A model generated the notes under the pieces. That model saw only the letters and a program-made list of their open reading frames with translations, had not been told where the DNA came from and did not search any database. A stretch of DNA of 64,000 nt from Anaerolineales bacterium (lineage in GTDB: Bacteria; Chloroflexota; Anaerolineae; 4572-78; J111): the NCBI GenBank assembly GCA_015075405.1, contig JABTUK010000004.1, positions 1,443,395 through 1,507,394 on the forward strand, in the 5' to 3' direction. A program made the translations under genes and the position numbers. Shown here in pieces: positions 57,255 through 64,000 of the stretch. Each line of letters opens with the position of its first letter. The stretch's first letter is position 1.

Positions 57255-58901
57255 ATGGTTGACCAGTTGAGCGCAGCCTACGCCGATTATTTGCAGGGGA
57301 GTTATGATTGCCCAGACCGGATTGTCCTGACCGCCTACCATCGGCTGGCCTCCTCGGCGGGCGGCTTTCGTTACTGGTGGCGACGGCTGTATGGCAGCGA
57401 TGAGAACCTGGACAAAACGCATCTGATCCGATTGTCGGGTCGGTTCCATCGGCGGGTCAAAGCTTACGCGAACAAACACGACATTCCAGTGCTGGAGGGT
57501 CCATTAGAGGAGCGTAAACATGACTTGGCTGAACAATACAAACCAGACGACCCAGCTTTTGTCGGGCTGTTTCTGATCATCATCAGTCGGGCATCGGGAG
57601 CAGTCTGGGATGTCAAACGTAGCCCAGAGGGTCGAGTTCACAGTTTGAGCAAGCATTATCGGATGATCAACCACATTTTCTTTCACATCATGGACCCGGA
57701 ATGGGGCCACGTCACCCTCCGTATTAGCAGCCATCCGCCGTTCGCGGCGATGGTTATTCTCAATGGGCACGAATATCTGGCTCGTCAGGCCCATCAGGCC
57801 GGGCGAACTCTGGAACTGACAAGCAACTGTTTTAGCGATATAATGACCGCCGCAGACTTGACCTGGCTTGCAGAGACCTCGTGGGAGCTACCCACCAAAG
57901 GGCAACTGGGTCAGGTCTGCCACCGCTGGCTCAACAGTTGTCTCCATTTTGCCCTGCCCGAAAGCGAACGACTGCGGAGTGGTTTCGAATACCGTTGTTC
58001 GTTGTTTCAGGTGGAGTACTCGCGCAACCTGCTGTTTCGGCGTCCGGCTCAAATGGAGCAGGTGTTCGAAGCCCTGATTGATCGGACCCGCGCTCGACTG
58101 GACCTTAGGCAGATCATGACCATCTTTGGCCGCAAGCGCCGGCCTCACTTCAAAGGCAGTCCTAAGGGCCGCCGGCTCAAACTAGAACGAAACCTCGAGC
58201 GACCTGAGTACGACTTGACCATTTTCAGGCTCCATTTTGCTCCCTTGACCCTCAAGTTGTACACCAAAGGCGAGGCTGTTCTCCGGGCTGAAGTGATGCT
58301 GCATAACGCCCGCGCCTGGTCTGGTCCCCGCCGCCTGGATCAATTTCCTGAACTGATCGTCCAGTTCCAGCAAATCCTGGAGCGCTTTCTCAACCAACTC
58401 TATGCCCTGGATCAAGCCTTTGTGGCCGATGACACCCTGGATACCTTAGGCCAGCGGGGTCAGGTCGGTTCAACCCCCACCGCGGGTCTGGACCTCAACC
58501 AGCCTCGGCTGCGGGCCGTACTCCAAGCCGTGCTTGCTTTAGCCATAACGCCGGGAGGCTTCAGCGTCTCCCAATTAGCCCAGCAGGTCCGGGACCTGTT
58601 AGGCTGGCCCGAAAGTCAGTATCAGCCTCGCCACGCGGCTTACGATCTCAAAAAACTGCGCGGCAAAAACTGGGTCCACAAAATTGGTTCAGCCCGCCGC
58701 TATCAAGTCGAAACCAGCGCTCTTAAAATCATGGCTGCCTTACTGACTTTACGCGAGAAGGTCATTAAACCCGTTTTAGCCAGCGTGACCAAGCCCAAAA
58801 GCGAACCCAACCCCCAGCCTCAGACTGACCTTGATCTGCAATATGGTAAAGTGCAAACCGAGATGCGGGCTTTACTCCTTATCCTCGGTGTCGCTGTTTA
58901 G
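57255..58901 (+). CDS. Unrecognised, probably mobile-element-associated protein
   Basis: 548 residues on the opposite strand to the whole array. Motifs: a basic N-terminal part (KTHLIRLSGRFHRRVKAYANK), FHIMDPEWGHVTLRISSHPPF, VILNGHEYLARQA and CFSDIMTAADL. No DDE or HUH transposase signature is evident. From memory I believe related proteins with the same FHIMDPEWGHVT and NGHEY motifs occur in scattered, multi-copy fashion in distant bacteria, which suggests a mobile family; this needs checking. Imperfect inverted sequences near 57193 and 58931 could be its ends. Codon use looks like its neighbours. Confidence 0.5.
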   Translation: MVDQLSAAYADYLQGSYDCPDRIVLTAYHRLASSAGGFRYWWRRLYGSDENLDKTHLIRLSGRFHRRVKAYANKHDIPVLEGPLEERKHDLAEQYKPDDPAFVGLFLIIISRASGAVWDVKRSPEGRVHSLSKHYRMINHIFFHIMDPEWGHVTLRISSHPPFAAMVILNGHEYLARQAHQAGRTLELTSNCFSDIMTAADLTWLAETSWELPTKGQLGQVCHRWLNSCLHFALPESERLRSGFEYRCSLFQVEYSRNLLFRRPAQMEQVFEALIDRTRARLDLRQIMTIFGRKRRPHFKGSPKGRRLKLERNLERPEYDLTIFRLHFAPLTLKLYTKGEAVLRAEVMLHNARAWSGPRRLDQFPELIVQFQQILERFLNQLYALDQAFVADDTLDTLGQRGQVGSTPTAGLDLNQPRLRAVLQAVLALAITPGGFSVSQLAQQVRDLLGWPESQYQPRHAAYDLKKLRGKNWVHKIGSARRYQVETSALKIMAALLTLREKVIKPVLASVTKPKSEPNPQPQTDLDLQYGKVQTEMRALLLILGVAV

Positions 58902-58912
58902 ACAACCCTTTT

Positions 58913-58932
58913 ATCGACAATCTTTTGTCGAT
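58913..58932. terminator. Hairpin after the 57255 gene
   Basis: ATCGACAA, loop TCTT, TTGTCGAT, a perfect 8-bp stem 12 bp after the stop codon. No T-tract. It may be a weak terminator or part of a transposon end. Confidence 0.5.
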
Positions 58933-58952
58933 CTGAGTACTACAAGTGACTA

Positions 58953-59022
58953 ATTAATTGTCAATTGTGAATTGTTAATAAAAATTCCTCATTAGTCGTT
59001 CACAATTCGCAATTTACAATTT
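58953..59022. repeat. Simple-unit hairpin, CAATTGTGAATTG class
   Basis: AATTGTCAATTGTGAATTG and onward, paired with TTCACAATTCGCAATTTACA. It overlaps the last codons and stop of the cyclase gene at 59014. Confidence 0.75.
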
Positions 59023-60522
59023 CTTTACCGCCAGCACTTCATAAACCGGCTCCGGCTGGGACTGTCCTTTGAGCTGAATTTGATCAACACAGCGAGCCTC
59101 GATGTAGCGCTGCACCAATTGATAGGTTTCATGGCCGATGAGGATTTGACCGCCTGCAGCGCACTCTTGCAGCCGCTTGGCTTTATTGACCGTATCGCCG
59201 ATAATGGTGAAGTTCATCATCTGGGGCGTGCCGATGTTGCCGACAATCACCTCGCCCACGCCCACGCCGACGCCAAACTTTAACTGGTCGGCCAGGGGGG
59301 TGCGTTGGTGCAGCCGCTCGACCCAGCGGCACAGTTTCCAGGCGGCCCGCACGGCGCGCAGGGAGTAATCGGGTTGGGGCAGCGGCGCGTTGAAGAAGGC
59401 CATGATTGCATCGCCCATAAATTTGTCCAGCGTGCCTTCCTCGGCCAGAACGGCTTCGGCGGCGGCCCGTAGATATTGATTGAGCAGCGTGACCAGCGTC
59501 TCCGGTTCGGTGCGGGCGCTGAAGGCGCTAAAGCCGCGCAAATCGGCAAACAACACCGCCACCTTCTGGCGCGTTCCGCCCAGGCTCACCTGGCTCGGCT
59601 GCGCCAGCACTTGCTCAACCACGCTGGGGGCCACATACCGCTCAAACACCCCCCGAATCTGCTGCTTCTCACGTTCTTTGGTCAATTGAAGTTGGCGCAG
59701 CAACTGCATATTGTGGATGGCAATGGCGGCGTAATCGGCCAGCATGCCTAGCATGCGCTCGTCGTGCCAGGAGAAAGGCTCACCGGCCGATTTGCTGATG
59801 CGCAAATTGCCGACCACTTTTTGGCCCAGTTGGAGGGGTGCAGCCAGCGTAGCCGGGGCTGCGGTTGCAGCCAGCAGCCCGGTTGACCCGGCCGCGCGGC
59901 GGCGAATTGGTTCACGCAGTTGGCCGGTCTCAGGGTTAACCAGGTTCAAAGTACACTCTTGGCTGTGGGTCATAAACAGCACGGCATCGGCGATCCGTTC
60001 CAACATTGTGGCTGGACTCGTCAAGGCGGTGATGGATTTGCCGACTTCGTTCAAGGTGTTCAGGTCGTGGATATATTGCTCAAGCTGCTGATTGATTTGC
60101 ATGACCTGCCGGGTCAACGTTTCTTTTTCTTGCTGCAAACGGGTCACATACAAAGCCTGTTCGATGGCGCTGAGCATTTCGTCTGGGGTAAAAGGTTTGG
60201 TCACGTAATCATGCACCCCCAGGCGAAAGCCTTCCACGGCCACCTGTTCGGAGCCGTGGGAGGTCATCAGAATGACCGGGGAGCGGTGCTGGGCCTGGCG
60301 CAGTTCGCGCAGCACTTGCAGGCCGGTCAGTTTGGGCATTTCGACATCCATTAAAATCAAATCGGGCGGCTGAGACAAGGCTTTCCGCAGGCCGTCCGCG
60401 CCGTCGTGGGCCGTTTCAACCTTGAACCCCCGTGGTTTCAAGATATATTCACTGACAAATTCACGGATGTCAGAACTGTCGTCAACAATAAGCACACGCA
60501 GGTTATTTATGGTTGGAGTCAT
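59014..60522 (-). CDS. Response regulator - GAF - class III nucleotide cyclase
   Basis: 502 residues. Receiver domain: D14/D15, phospho-Asp59 (LILMDVEMPKLTG) and Lys in VTKPF. Coiled-coil (~125-150), GAF-like domain (~165-290), then a class III cyclase domain with VLFADLRGFSAF and DKFMGDAIMAFF (both metal Asps) and GVGVGEVIVGNIG. Phosphorylation by an unlinked histidine kinase should control cyclic nucleotide synthesis. With 52738 it makes two cyclases close to a cyclic-nucleotide-binding protein gene. ATG 60522. Confidence 0.93.
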   Translation of the reverse strand: MTPTINNLRVLIVDDSSDIREFVSEYILKPRGFKVETAHDGADGLRKALSQPPDLILMDVEMPKLTGLQVLRELRQAQHRSPVILMTSHGSEQVAVEGFRLGVHDYVTKPFTPDEMLSAIEQALYVTRLQQEKETLTRQVMQINQQLEQYIHDLNTLNEVGKSITALTSPATMLERIADAVLFMTHSQECTLNLVNPETGQLREPIRRRAAGSTGLLAATAAPATLAAPLQLGQKVVGNLRISKSAGEPFSWHDERMLGMLADYAAIAIHNMQLLRQLQLTKEREKQQIRGVFERYVAPSVVEQVLAQPSQVSLGGTRQKVAVLFADLRGFSAFSARTEPETLVTLLNQYLRAAAEAVLAEEGTLDKFMGDAIMAFFNAPLPQPDYSLRAVRAAWKLCRWVERLHQRTPLADQLKFGVGVGVGEVIVGNIGTPQMMNFTIIGDTVNKAKRLQECAAGGQILIGHETYQLVQRYIEARCVDQIQLKGQSQPEPVYEVLAVKKL

Positions 60523-60555
60523 AACAATTTTCCGTAATCATAGGTCGGGATATAC

Positions 60556-60588
60556 ATGTTGCGTGTTCCATTCATTTTACGCAACAGG
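60556..60588. repeat. Short hairpin, ATGTTGCGTG class
   Basis: ATGTTGCGTGTTCCATTC and onward, paired with TTTTACGCAACAG. Shortened form of the 32175/48994 class between the cyclase and PHP genes. Confidence 0.6.
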
Positions 60589-60604
60589 CATCTATCAAAA
60601 ACAC

Positions 60605-61429
60605 TTATCGGGTTATCTCTGGTTTAGGCTTTAACCAATCAGCCGGAGAGATGATGTCGTCGGGGGTAAAGCCCAGGCGAGCCAGGGTTGGCTGGAGCCA
60701 GTCCAGGCGGGCGATGACAAAAAGATGATGCGCGTCGGAACCGAAGTAAAATTTGGCCCCGGCGGCTCTGGCTGCCTGCAAGCCCCTGGCATACTTTTGC
60801 CAAAAAAGCTCACCTTGATGTTCGGCCATCAGGTGAATACCCATGCCAATCTCGATGGCTGTACCGTGATCTTTGGCGGCTTCGCCCAACTCGGCAAAGT
60901 GATCTTCGGTCCAGGCGGCCAGAAAGTCGGCGGGGGTGAAGCCCCAACGGTGGGCGGCGTGCTGGATACTGATAATCCAGGGATGGGCCAGCCCCCGTAC
61001 CAGCGGATTTTTGACCGCCCCCAGCAGCGCGGCCTGCTGCTGGGCCACAAAAGCCGCCGCGTCACCCTTGAGCGGTTTTTCGACCCAGCGCTGGTTGAAG
61101 TGATGGGGACCGGCCAGCACAAAATCGAGTTGGGCCGCTTCGGCGGGGGTAAGGTTGATGGTTCCGGCCGTATCCAGCACGCACAACTCGGCCCCCACCA
61201 GAACGGTCATCCCCGGCGGCGTTTTTTGGGTGACTTCCTGGCGCAGTTTTTGAAAAATCTTAAAGTCGGTATTGAGAAAATAATGGTTGGCCAGGCCGAC
61301 CGTCCAGACGCCATTTTTGGCCGCCGTTTTGAGCATGGCCGGCAGGGTCGCCCGCCAGTGGGCGTCGGGCGAGTGAGGCCGGGTGTGGACGTGGAGATCG
61401 TGGAAATGGGTCGAGTTAAATTGAGTCAT
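60605..61429 (-). CDS. PHP-domain phosphoesterase-like protein
   Basis: 274 residues. HDLHVHT (H13 and H15) starts the domain. Further metal-site residues are ANHYFL, VGAEL, GPHHF, GLAHP, AIEIG and SDAHH. This is the complete set of a trinuclear PHP active site, as in histidinol-phosphatase-like and YcdX-like proteins. The substrate is unknown. ATG 61429. Monocistronic between two hairpins. Confidence 0.88.
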   Translation of the reverse strand: MTQFNSTHFHDLHVHTRPHSPDAHWRATLPAMLKTAAKNGVWTVGLANHYFLNTDFKIFQKLRQEVTQKTPPGMTVLVGAELCVLDTAGTINLTPAEAAQLDFVLAGPHHFNQRWVEKPLKGDAAAFVAQQQAALLGAVKNPLVRGLAHPWIISIQHAAHRWGFTPADFLAAWTEDHFAELGEAAKDHGTAIEIGMGIHLMAEHQGELFWQKYARGLQAARAAGAKFYFGSDAHHLFVIARLDWLQPTLARLGFTPDDIISPADWLKPKPEITR

Positions 61430-61440
61430 AAGGTAGGGGT

Positions 61441-61496
61441 GTGATACGTGATGCGTGATGCGTGAACCTTCTTACGCATCACGCATCACGTATCAC
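61441..61496. repeat. Simple-unit hairpin, GTGATACGTGATGCG class
   Basis: GTGATACGTGATGCGTGATG and onward, paired with TTACGCATCACGCATCACGT, nearly perfect over 24 bp. It overlaps the stop codon region of the SGNH-like gene (61493). Confidence 0.88.
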
Positions 61497-62680
61497 GGTA
61501 ACAAATTCTCCCGCTGCAAGTATTTCTCCACCTCCCGCGCTACTACGCCGTGTCCCGCCGCGTTCCAGTGAATGTCAATGGAAAAGTAAAGCTGCCGGCC
61601 CTGCTGGGCCTCGGCGCGGAGGACCGGGGTGAGGTCGAGGCAGTGCAGGCGTTCGGCGGCGCAGAAGCGGCGCAGCGGTTCGATCATGTGGTCAATGTTG
61701 TTGCCGGGCGAGAGAGCAGCCACCTGCTGGTACTGCTCCCAATAGACCTGCTCTTTGGACGGCACGATAAGGATGACGAGGGTGGCCCCGGTTGGCTCAA
61801 GCAGGGCCAGTGTGTCTTGCAAAGCTCGCCGGGTGAGCGGCCAGCCGGCGGTGAGCATCTGGGCTTGCACCTGAGGGTCGCAAATGTCGTGATCCAGGCA
61901 GAAAGTCAAGCTCAGATGGTCATCCTGGTAGGTGGGCGCAGCGGTCATGGCTGAATACTCGCAGGTGTGCTGCCAATAGAGCAGCAGTTCGTAGGCCAGG
62001 GAATAACGCTTGAGCAGGCGATGCAGCGCCCCGGTACAGGGCTGGCTGGGCAGACGAACCGCCTGCGGCACATCTTCGTCGGGGTTGAGCCATTGGGCAA
62101 ACCGTAGATTGTCTTTGAGATCATTTTGAAAGAACATCCAGAAAACCACCTGGGCCGGCAGGTCGCGGCCATAGCGTTGGTAAATCCGCGCCTCTTGCAG
62201 CGAGGACGCGCCGACCTGGGACAGGTTGGCAAAGGTCAGGCCGGTTTGGGTCTCCACTTGCTCCAGCCAGGTCTCCTCGGCCGCCACGCCGACGCCAAAG
62301 CCAAAGGAGTCGCCCAGGACCAGGGCGTAGGGCCTGACTCCGTCCGGCAGAGTATCACGAAAGCCGGCCTGACCTCCACCCAGCGAACTTGTTTTGATCG
62401 GCCAGGCCGGATATTCCGGGTTGCCGTGGATGACCGTATCCAGATCGGGTTTCATCCGTTCTCGTAAAAAATCATCTTCTGCCCACAGCGCCCGGTACTC
62501 GGCCAAAAATTGGGGCAGCCCGACCGCCGCCAGCCAACCCGCTTTCTGGCTCAGTTGAGAGTGGGTTTCCAGCGGCAGCAGTCCCGGCAGCAGGCGCAAT
62601 AAGACTTCAATCAAAAGCAGTCCCAGCCCCAGGCCGAAGGCGATGGCGAAGATCGGGCGAAAGATTTTTGCAAAGACCAA
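61493..62680 (-). CDS. Membrane-anchored SGNH/GDSL-hydrolase-like protein
   Basis: 395 residues from TTG 62680, which has AGGAG 5 nt upstream. One N-terminal membrane helix (~5-25), then an external domain with VLGDSFGFGVGV (block I Ser), a FFQNDL (block III-like Asn) and DIHWNAAGHGVVA (block V Asp and His). AlgX/WssI-type acetyl-transfer or esterase proteins have this layout. The frame continues upstream to 62824 but only through a repeat, so that part (IKQYPIFQSS) is rejected. Likely acts on cell-surface glycans. Confidence 0.8.
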   Translation of the reverse strand: MVFAKIFRPIFAIAFGLGLGLLLIEVLLRLLPGLLPLETHSQLSQKAGWLAAVGLPQFLAEYRALWAEDDFLRERMKPDLDTVIHGNPEYPAWPIKTSSLGGGQAGFRDTLPDGVRPYALVLGDSFGFGVGVAAEETWLEQVETQTGLTFANLSQVGASSLQEARIYQRYGRDLPAQVVFWMFFQNDLKDNLRFAQWLNPDEDVPQAVRLPSQPCTGALHRLLKRYSLAYELLLYWQHTCEYSAMTAAPTYQDDHLSLTFCLDHDICDPQVQAQMLTAGWPLTRRALQDTLALLEPTGATLVILIVPSKEQVYWEQYQQVAALSPGNNIDHMIEPLRRFCAAERLHCLDLTPVLRAEAQQGRQLYFSIDIHWNAAGHGVVAREVEKYLQRENLLP

Positions 62681-62701
62681 TACTACTCCTGGCTGAAAGT
62701 T

Positions 62702-62905
62702 GTTACAGATATCCATCTGTAACCCAGCTTGGGCAGAGTTATCGTTTTTGACGCTCAAATCCGGTAATGCGTCTGGAAGGCTGGAAGATTGGAAGATTGG
62801 ATACTGCTTTATCCAGCCTTCCAACTTTCCAGCAATAATTACCGTTTTTGAAAATCAAAATTCACAACTCTGCCAAATACCCGTTACGGATACATATGCG
62901 TAACG
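62702..62905. other. Intergenic hairpins
   Basis: Besides the repeat below, two perfect dyads lie here: GTTACAGAT-ATCC-ATCTGTAAC (62702-62723) and CGTTACG..CGTAACG (62882-62905). They might be operators. No gene is supported in 62681-62976. Confidence 0.5.
62773..62832. repeat. Simple-unit hairpin, GGAAGGCTGGAAGATTGG class
   Basis: CTGGAAGGCTGGAAGATTGG and onward, paired with ATCCAGCCTTCCAACTTTCC and onward. Same class as 12096 and 20407, upstream of the SGNH-like gene. Confidence 0.85.
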
Positions 62906-62976
62906 ATTCCTAAATAATCGTCCAATTACTGTCGAATTGTGATAGTCCATCCTAAATACCACTCCTGCTAACCCAA

Positions 62977-64000
62977 CTATTTCTTAATTCCCTCAGTTCC
63001 CTTCACCCCCCCCAACGCCACACTCTGACCGAGCAGCCACCACAGCGCCAGCGGGGCGGCTTGCAGGATCAGCCGCTCGGCGGAGTTGTTGAGGTGGGCC
63101 AGGAAGGGATCGAAGCGGCTGAAAACATACGTCAAACCGGCCAATCCCAGGAAGCCGATGACCGGCAGAACGAGCCAGCCTCCGCGAGCAGTCAGGCAAC
63201 GCTGTCCCCGTGTGAGCAGGGTCAGGCCGGCCAACAGCCAGACGAAGTTCCAATAGGGATTCAACAACCGGGCCAGCATGTGCCAGCCAATGGGTGGCAG
63301 CCGGTTTAGATTAGTCCAAAACGTGGGGAGAGTCAAAGGTAAAAAGGTGAAACGGTAGGTTCCAAACAGTGTTAAGAAAAGCTGCCAGAGCAGGGGGAGG
63401 ATGAGAGCGGGGAAGAGATAAGAAATAAGAGATAAGAAATAAGAAATAAGAAATAAGAAGAGGGGTTTTCGGGGAGGGAGGCGATGGTGCTTGATTTGCC
63501 AGAGCAGGCTGACCAGAAGCGATACAGTGATCAGGCTCCACCACAACCAGCCTTCGTTTTTGAGCCAGGGGAGGAGGGCGGTGGCGAGGGCGAGGGAGGC
63601 GAGGAGGCGAGGAGATTGCGCTTTGCGTGCCCGATGTGCGCCCTGTCCGGTTGGCAAGGTTGGAAGGTTGGAGGATGGGTGGGCGAAATGTCTTTGCCAT
63701 TCAAAGAGTAGGAGGAAAGATAATAAAACGAGGGCGGCCAGAGGAATGTCGGCCAGGCCGCTGTGGGCCGGGCGTTCCAGACGGGGGATGGTGGCCAAAA
63801 ACATGGTGAAGCCTAACGCGGGGAGAGGGGACACCAGAAGGCGCGAGGCATGATAGAAAAGCAACAGCAGAGCCAGGTAAAATAGAACTGAAATAGAATT
63901 GATTACCGGCTCATAGAGTTGGCCTAACCAGGTGGAAAACCAGGCTTCAACCAGCGGCAGCCTGAGCGGATCATCCAGATTGGTGGGCAGGCGGGCGGGG
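62977..64000 (-). CDS. Multi-spanning membrane protein (glycosyltransferase-39-like?), 5' truncated
   Basis: At least 341 residues; the frame is open to the right window edge, so the start lies outside. About seven or eight membrane helices with short loops. Multi-helix architecture and polar turn segments (AWFSTWLGQLYEP, TARGGWLVLP) suggest a polyprenyl-linked glycosyltransferase or related sugar enzyme, but the diagnostic N-terminal loop is not in the window. Two simple-sequence modules are translated in frame (63415-63463, 63594-63679), giving PLFLFLISYFLSLISYLFP and a Pro/Arg-rich loop. No function assigned. Confidence 0.6.
   Translation of the reverse strand, partial: PARLPTNLDDPLRLPLVEAWFSTWLGQLYEPVINSISVLFYLALLLLFYHASRLLVSPLPALGFTMFLATIPRLERPAHSGLADIPLAALVLLSFLLLFEWQRHFAHPSSNLPTLPTGQGAHRARKAQSPRLLASLALATALLPWLKNEGWLWWSLITVSLLVSLLWQIKHHRLPPRKPLFLFLISYFLSLISYLFPALILPLLWQLFLTLFGTYRFTFLPLTLPTFWTNLNRLPPIGWHMLARLLNPYWNFVWLLAGLTLLTRGQRCLTARGGWLVLPVIGFLGLAGLTYVFSRFDPFLAHLNNSAERLILQAAPLALWWLLGQSVALGGVKGTEGIKK
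63415..63463. repeat. In-frame AGAAATAAGAGATAAG tract
   Basis: Purine-rich tandem units, translated on the minus strand as a hydrophobic LFLISYFLSLISYLF helix. It may thus create or extend a membrane segment. Confidence 0.7.
63594..63679. repeat. In-frame GGAGGCGAGGAGG and GGTTGGAAGG modules
   Basis: GGGAGGCGAGGAGGCGAGGAG (63594-63614) and GTTGGCAAGGTTGGAAGGTT (from 63650) sit inside the partial membrane protein gene. They encode a loop (SSNLPTLPTGQG and RKAQSPRLLASL) between hydrophobic helices. Both unit types recur elsewhere in the window. Confidence 0.7.

Noticed and set aside
62681..62824. N-terminal extension of the SGNH-like protein
   Set aside because: It runs through a simple-unit repeat; the TTG start with AGGAG and the membrane helix directly after it fits better.

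Overview
The window reads as a chromosomal segment of an environmental Chloroflexota bacterium, probably Anaerolineae-like. This is an inference. It rests on a moderately high G+C content, secreted proteins with long Pro/Thr linkers (positions 17552, 21656, 24683), a sAC-like adenylyl cyclase, MttB-like and SPFH/HTH proteins, and an unusual density of short hairpin repeats. No rRNA, tRNA or CRISPR array was found.

Region 1 (1-7379) is a respiratory cluster. It has the 3' part of a molybdopterin oxidoreductase, a four-cluster ferredoxin subunit and an NrfD-type quinol subunit. Two tandem diheme cytochrome c lipoproteins follow, then a b6-type cytochrome b, a nine-heme-site cytochrome and a Rieske protein. 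It looks like a molybdoenzyme/NrfD module joined to a bc-type quinol oxidase.

Region 2 (7380-25864) is mostly metabolic and envelope genes: a truncated isochorismatase relative, DUF2071-like and FHA proteins, threonine ammonia-lyase and an MttB-family methyltransferase. It also holds an SPFH-HTH protein, a STAS protein, an MNT/HEPN pair coupled to rph, an HExxH membrane protein, thiolase, an ornithine cyclodeaminase relative, a class A penicillin-binding protein and a TPR lipoprotein.

Region 3 (25865-38610) opens with about 600 bp of nested inverted repeats. Then come an orphan DNA methyltransferase, miaB, a RelE-like toxin pair, a MarR regulator with small membrane proteins, an ECF sigma/anti-sigma pair and a bactofilin-like membrane protein. 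It closes with murJ, a degenerate SIR2-like protein, an RHS remnant and a frameshifted gene.

Region 4 (38611-46443) carries a 2-oxoacid dehydrogenase operon (E1 alpha, E1 beta, E2) with a GntR/FCD regulator and a strong operator, a zincin-like protein, a diheme cytochrome, a kinase-fold protein and a CBS-ACT protein.

Region 5 (46444-60522) is the most novel part, a minus-strand array. It encodes a sAC-like cyclase/ATPase/TPR protein, an isoprenoid-synthase-fold protein, a HEAT-like protein, a receiver lacking its phospho-Asp, an HExxH protein with a C-terminal cyclic-nucleotide-binding domain, a 69-residue RiPP-precursor-like peptide, and a fused class I-like/class II (DxDD) terpene-cyclase-like protein. 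An unrecognised, probably mobile gene (57255) separates it from a second, receiver-GAF cyclase. The simplest hypothesis is a cAMP-controlled terpenoid and/or peptide system.

Region 6 (60523-64000) has a PHP protein, an SGNH-hydrolase-like membrane protein and a partial multi-spanning membrane protein.

Most intergenic gaps hold hairpins whose arms are irregular runs of 6-13 bp units. Each gap tends to use its own unit, and related modules also sit in frame inside at least four genes. Two classes of roughly 70-120 bp palindromic element are also present. All assignments come from reading the sequence; no database search was run.
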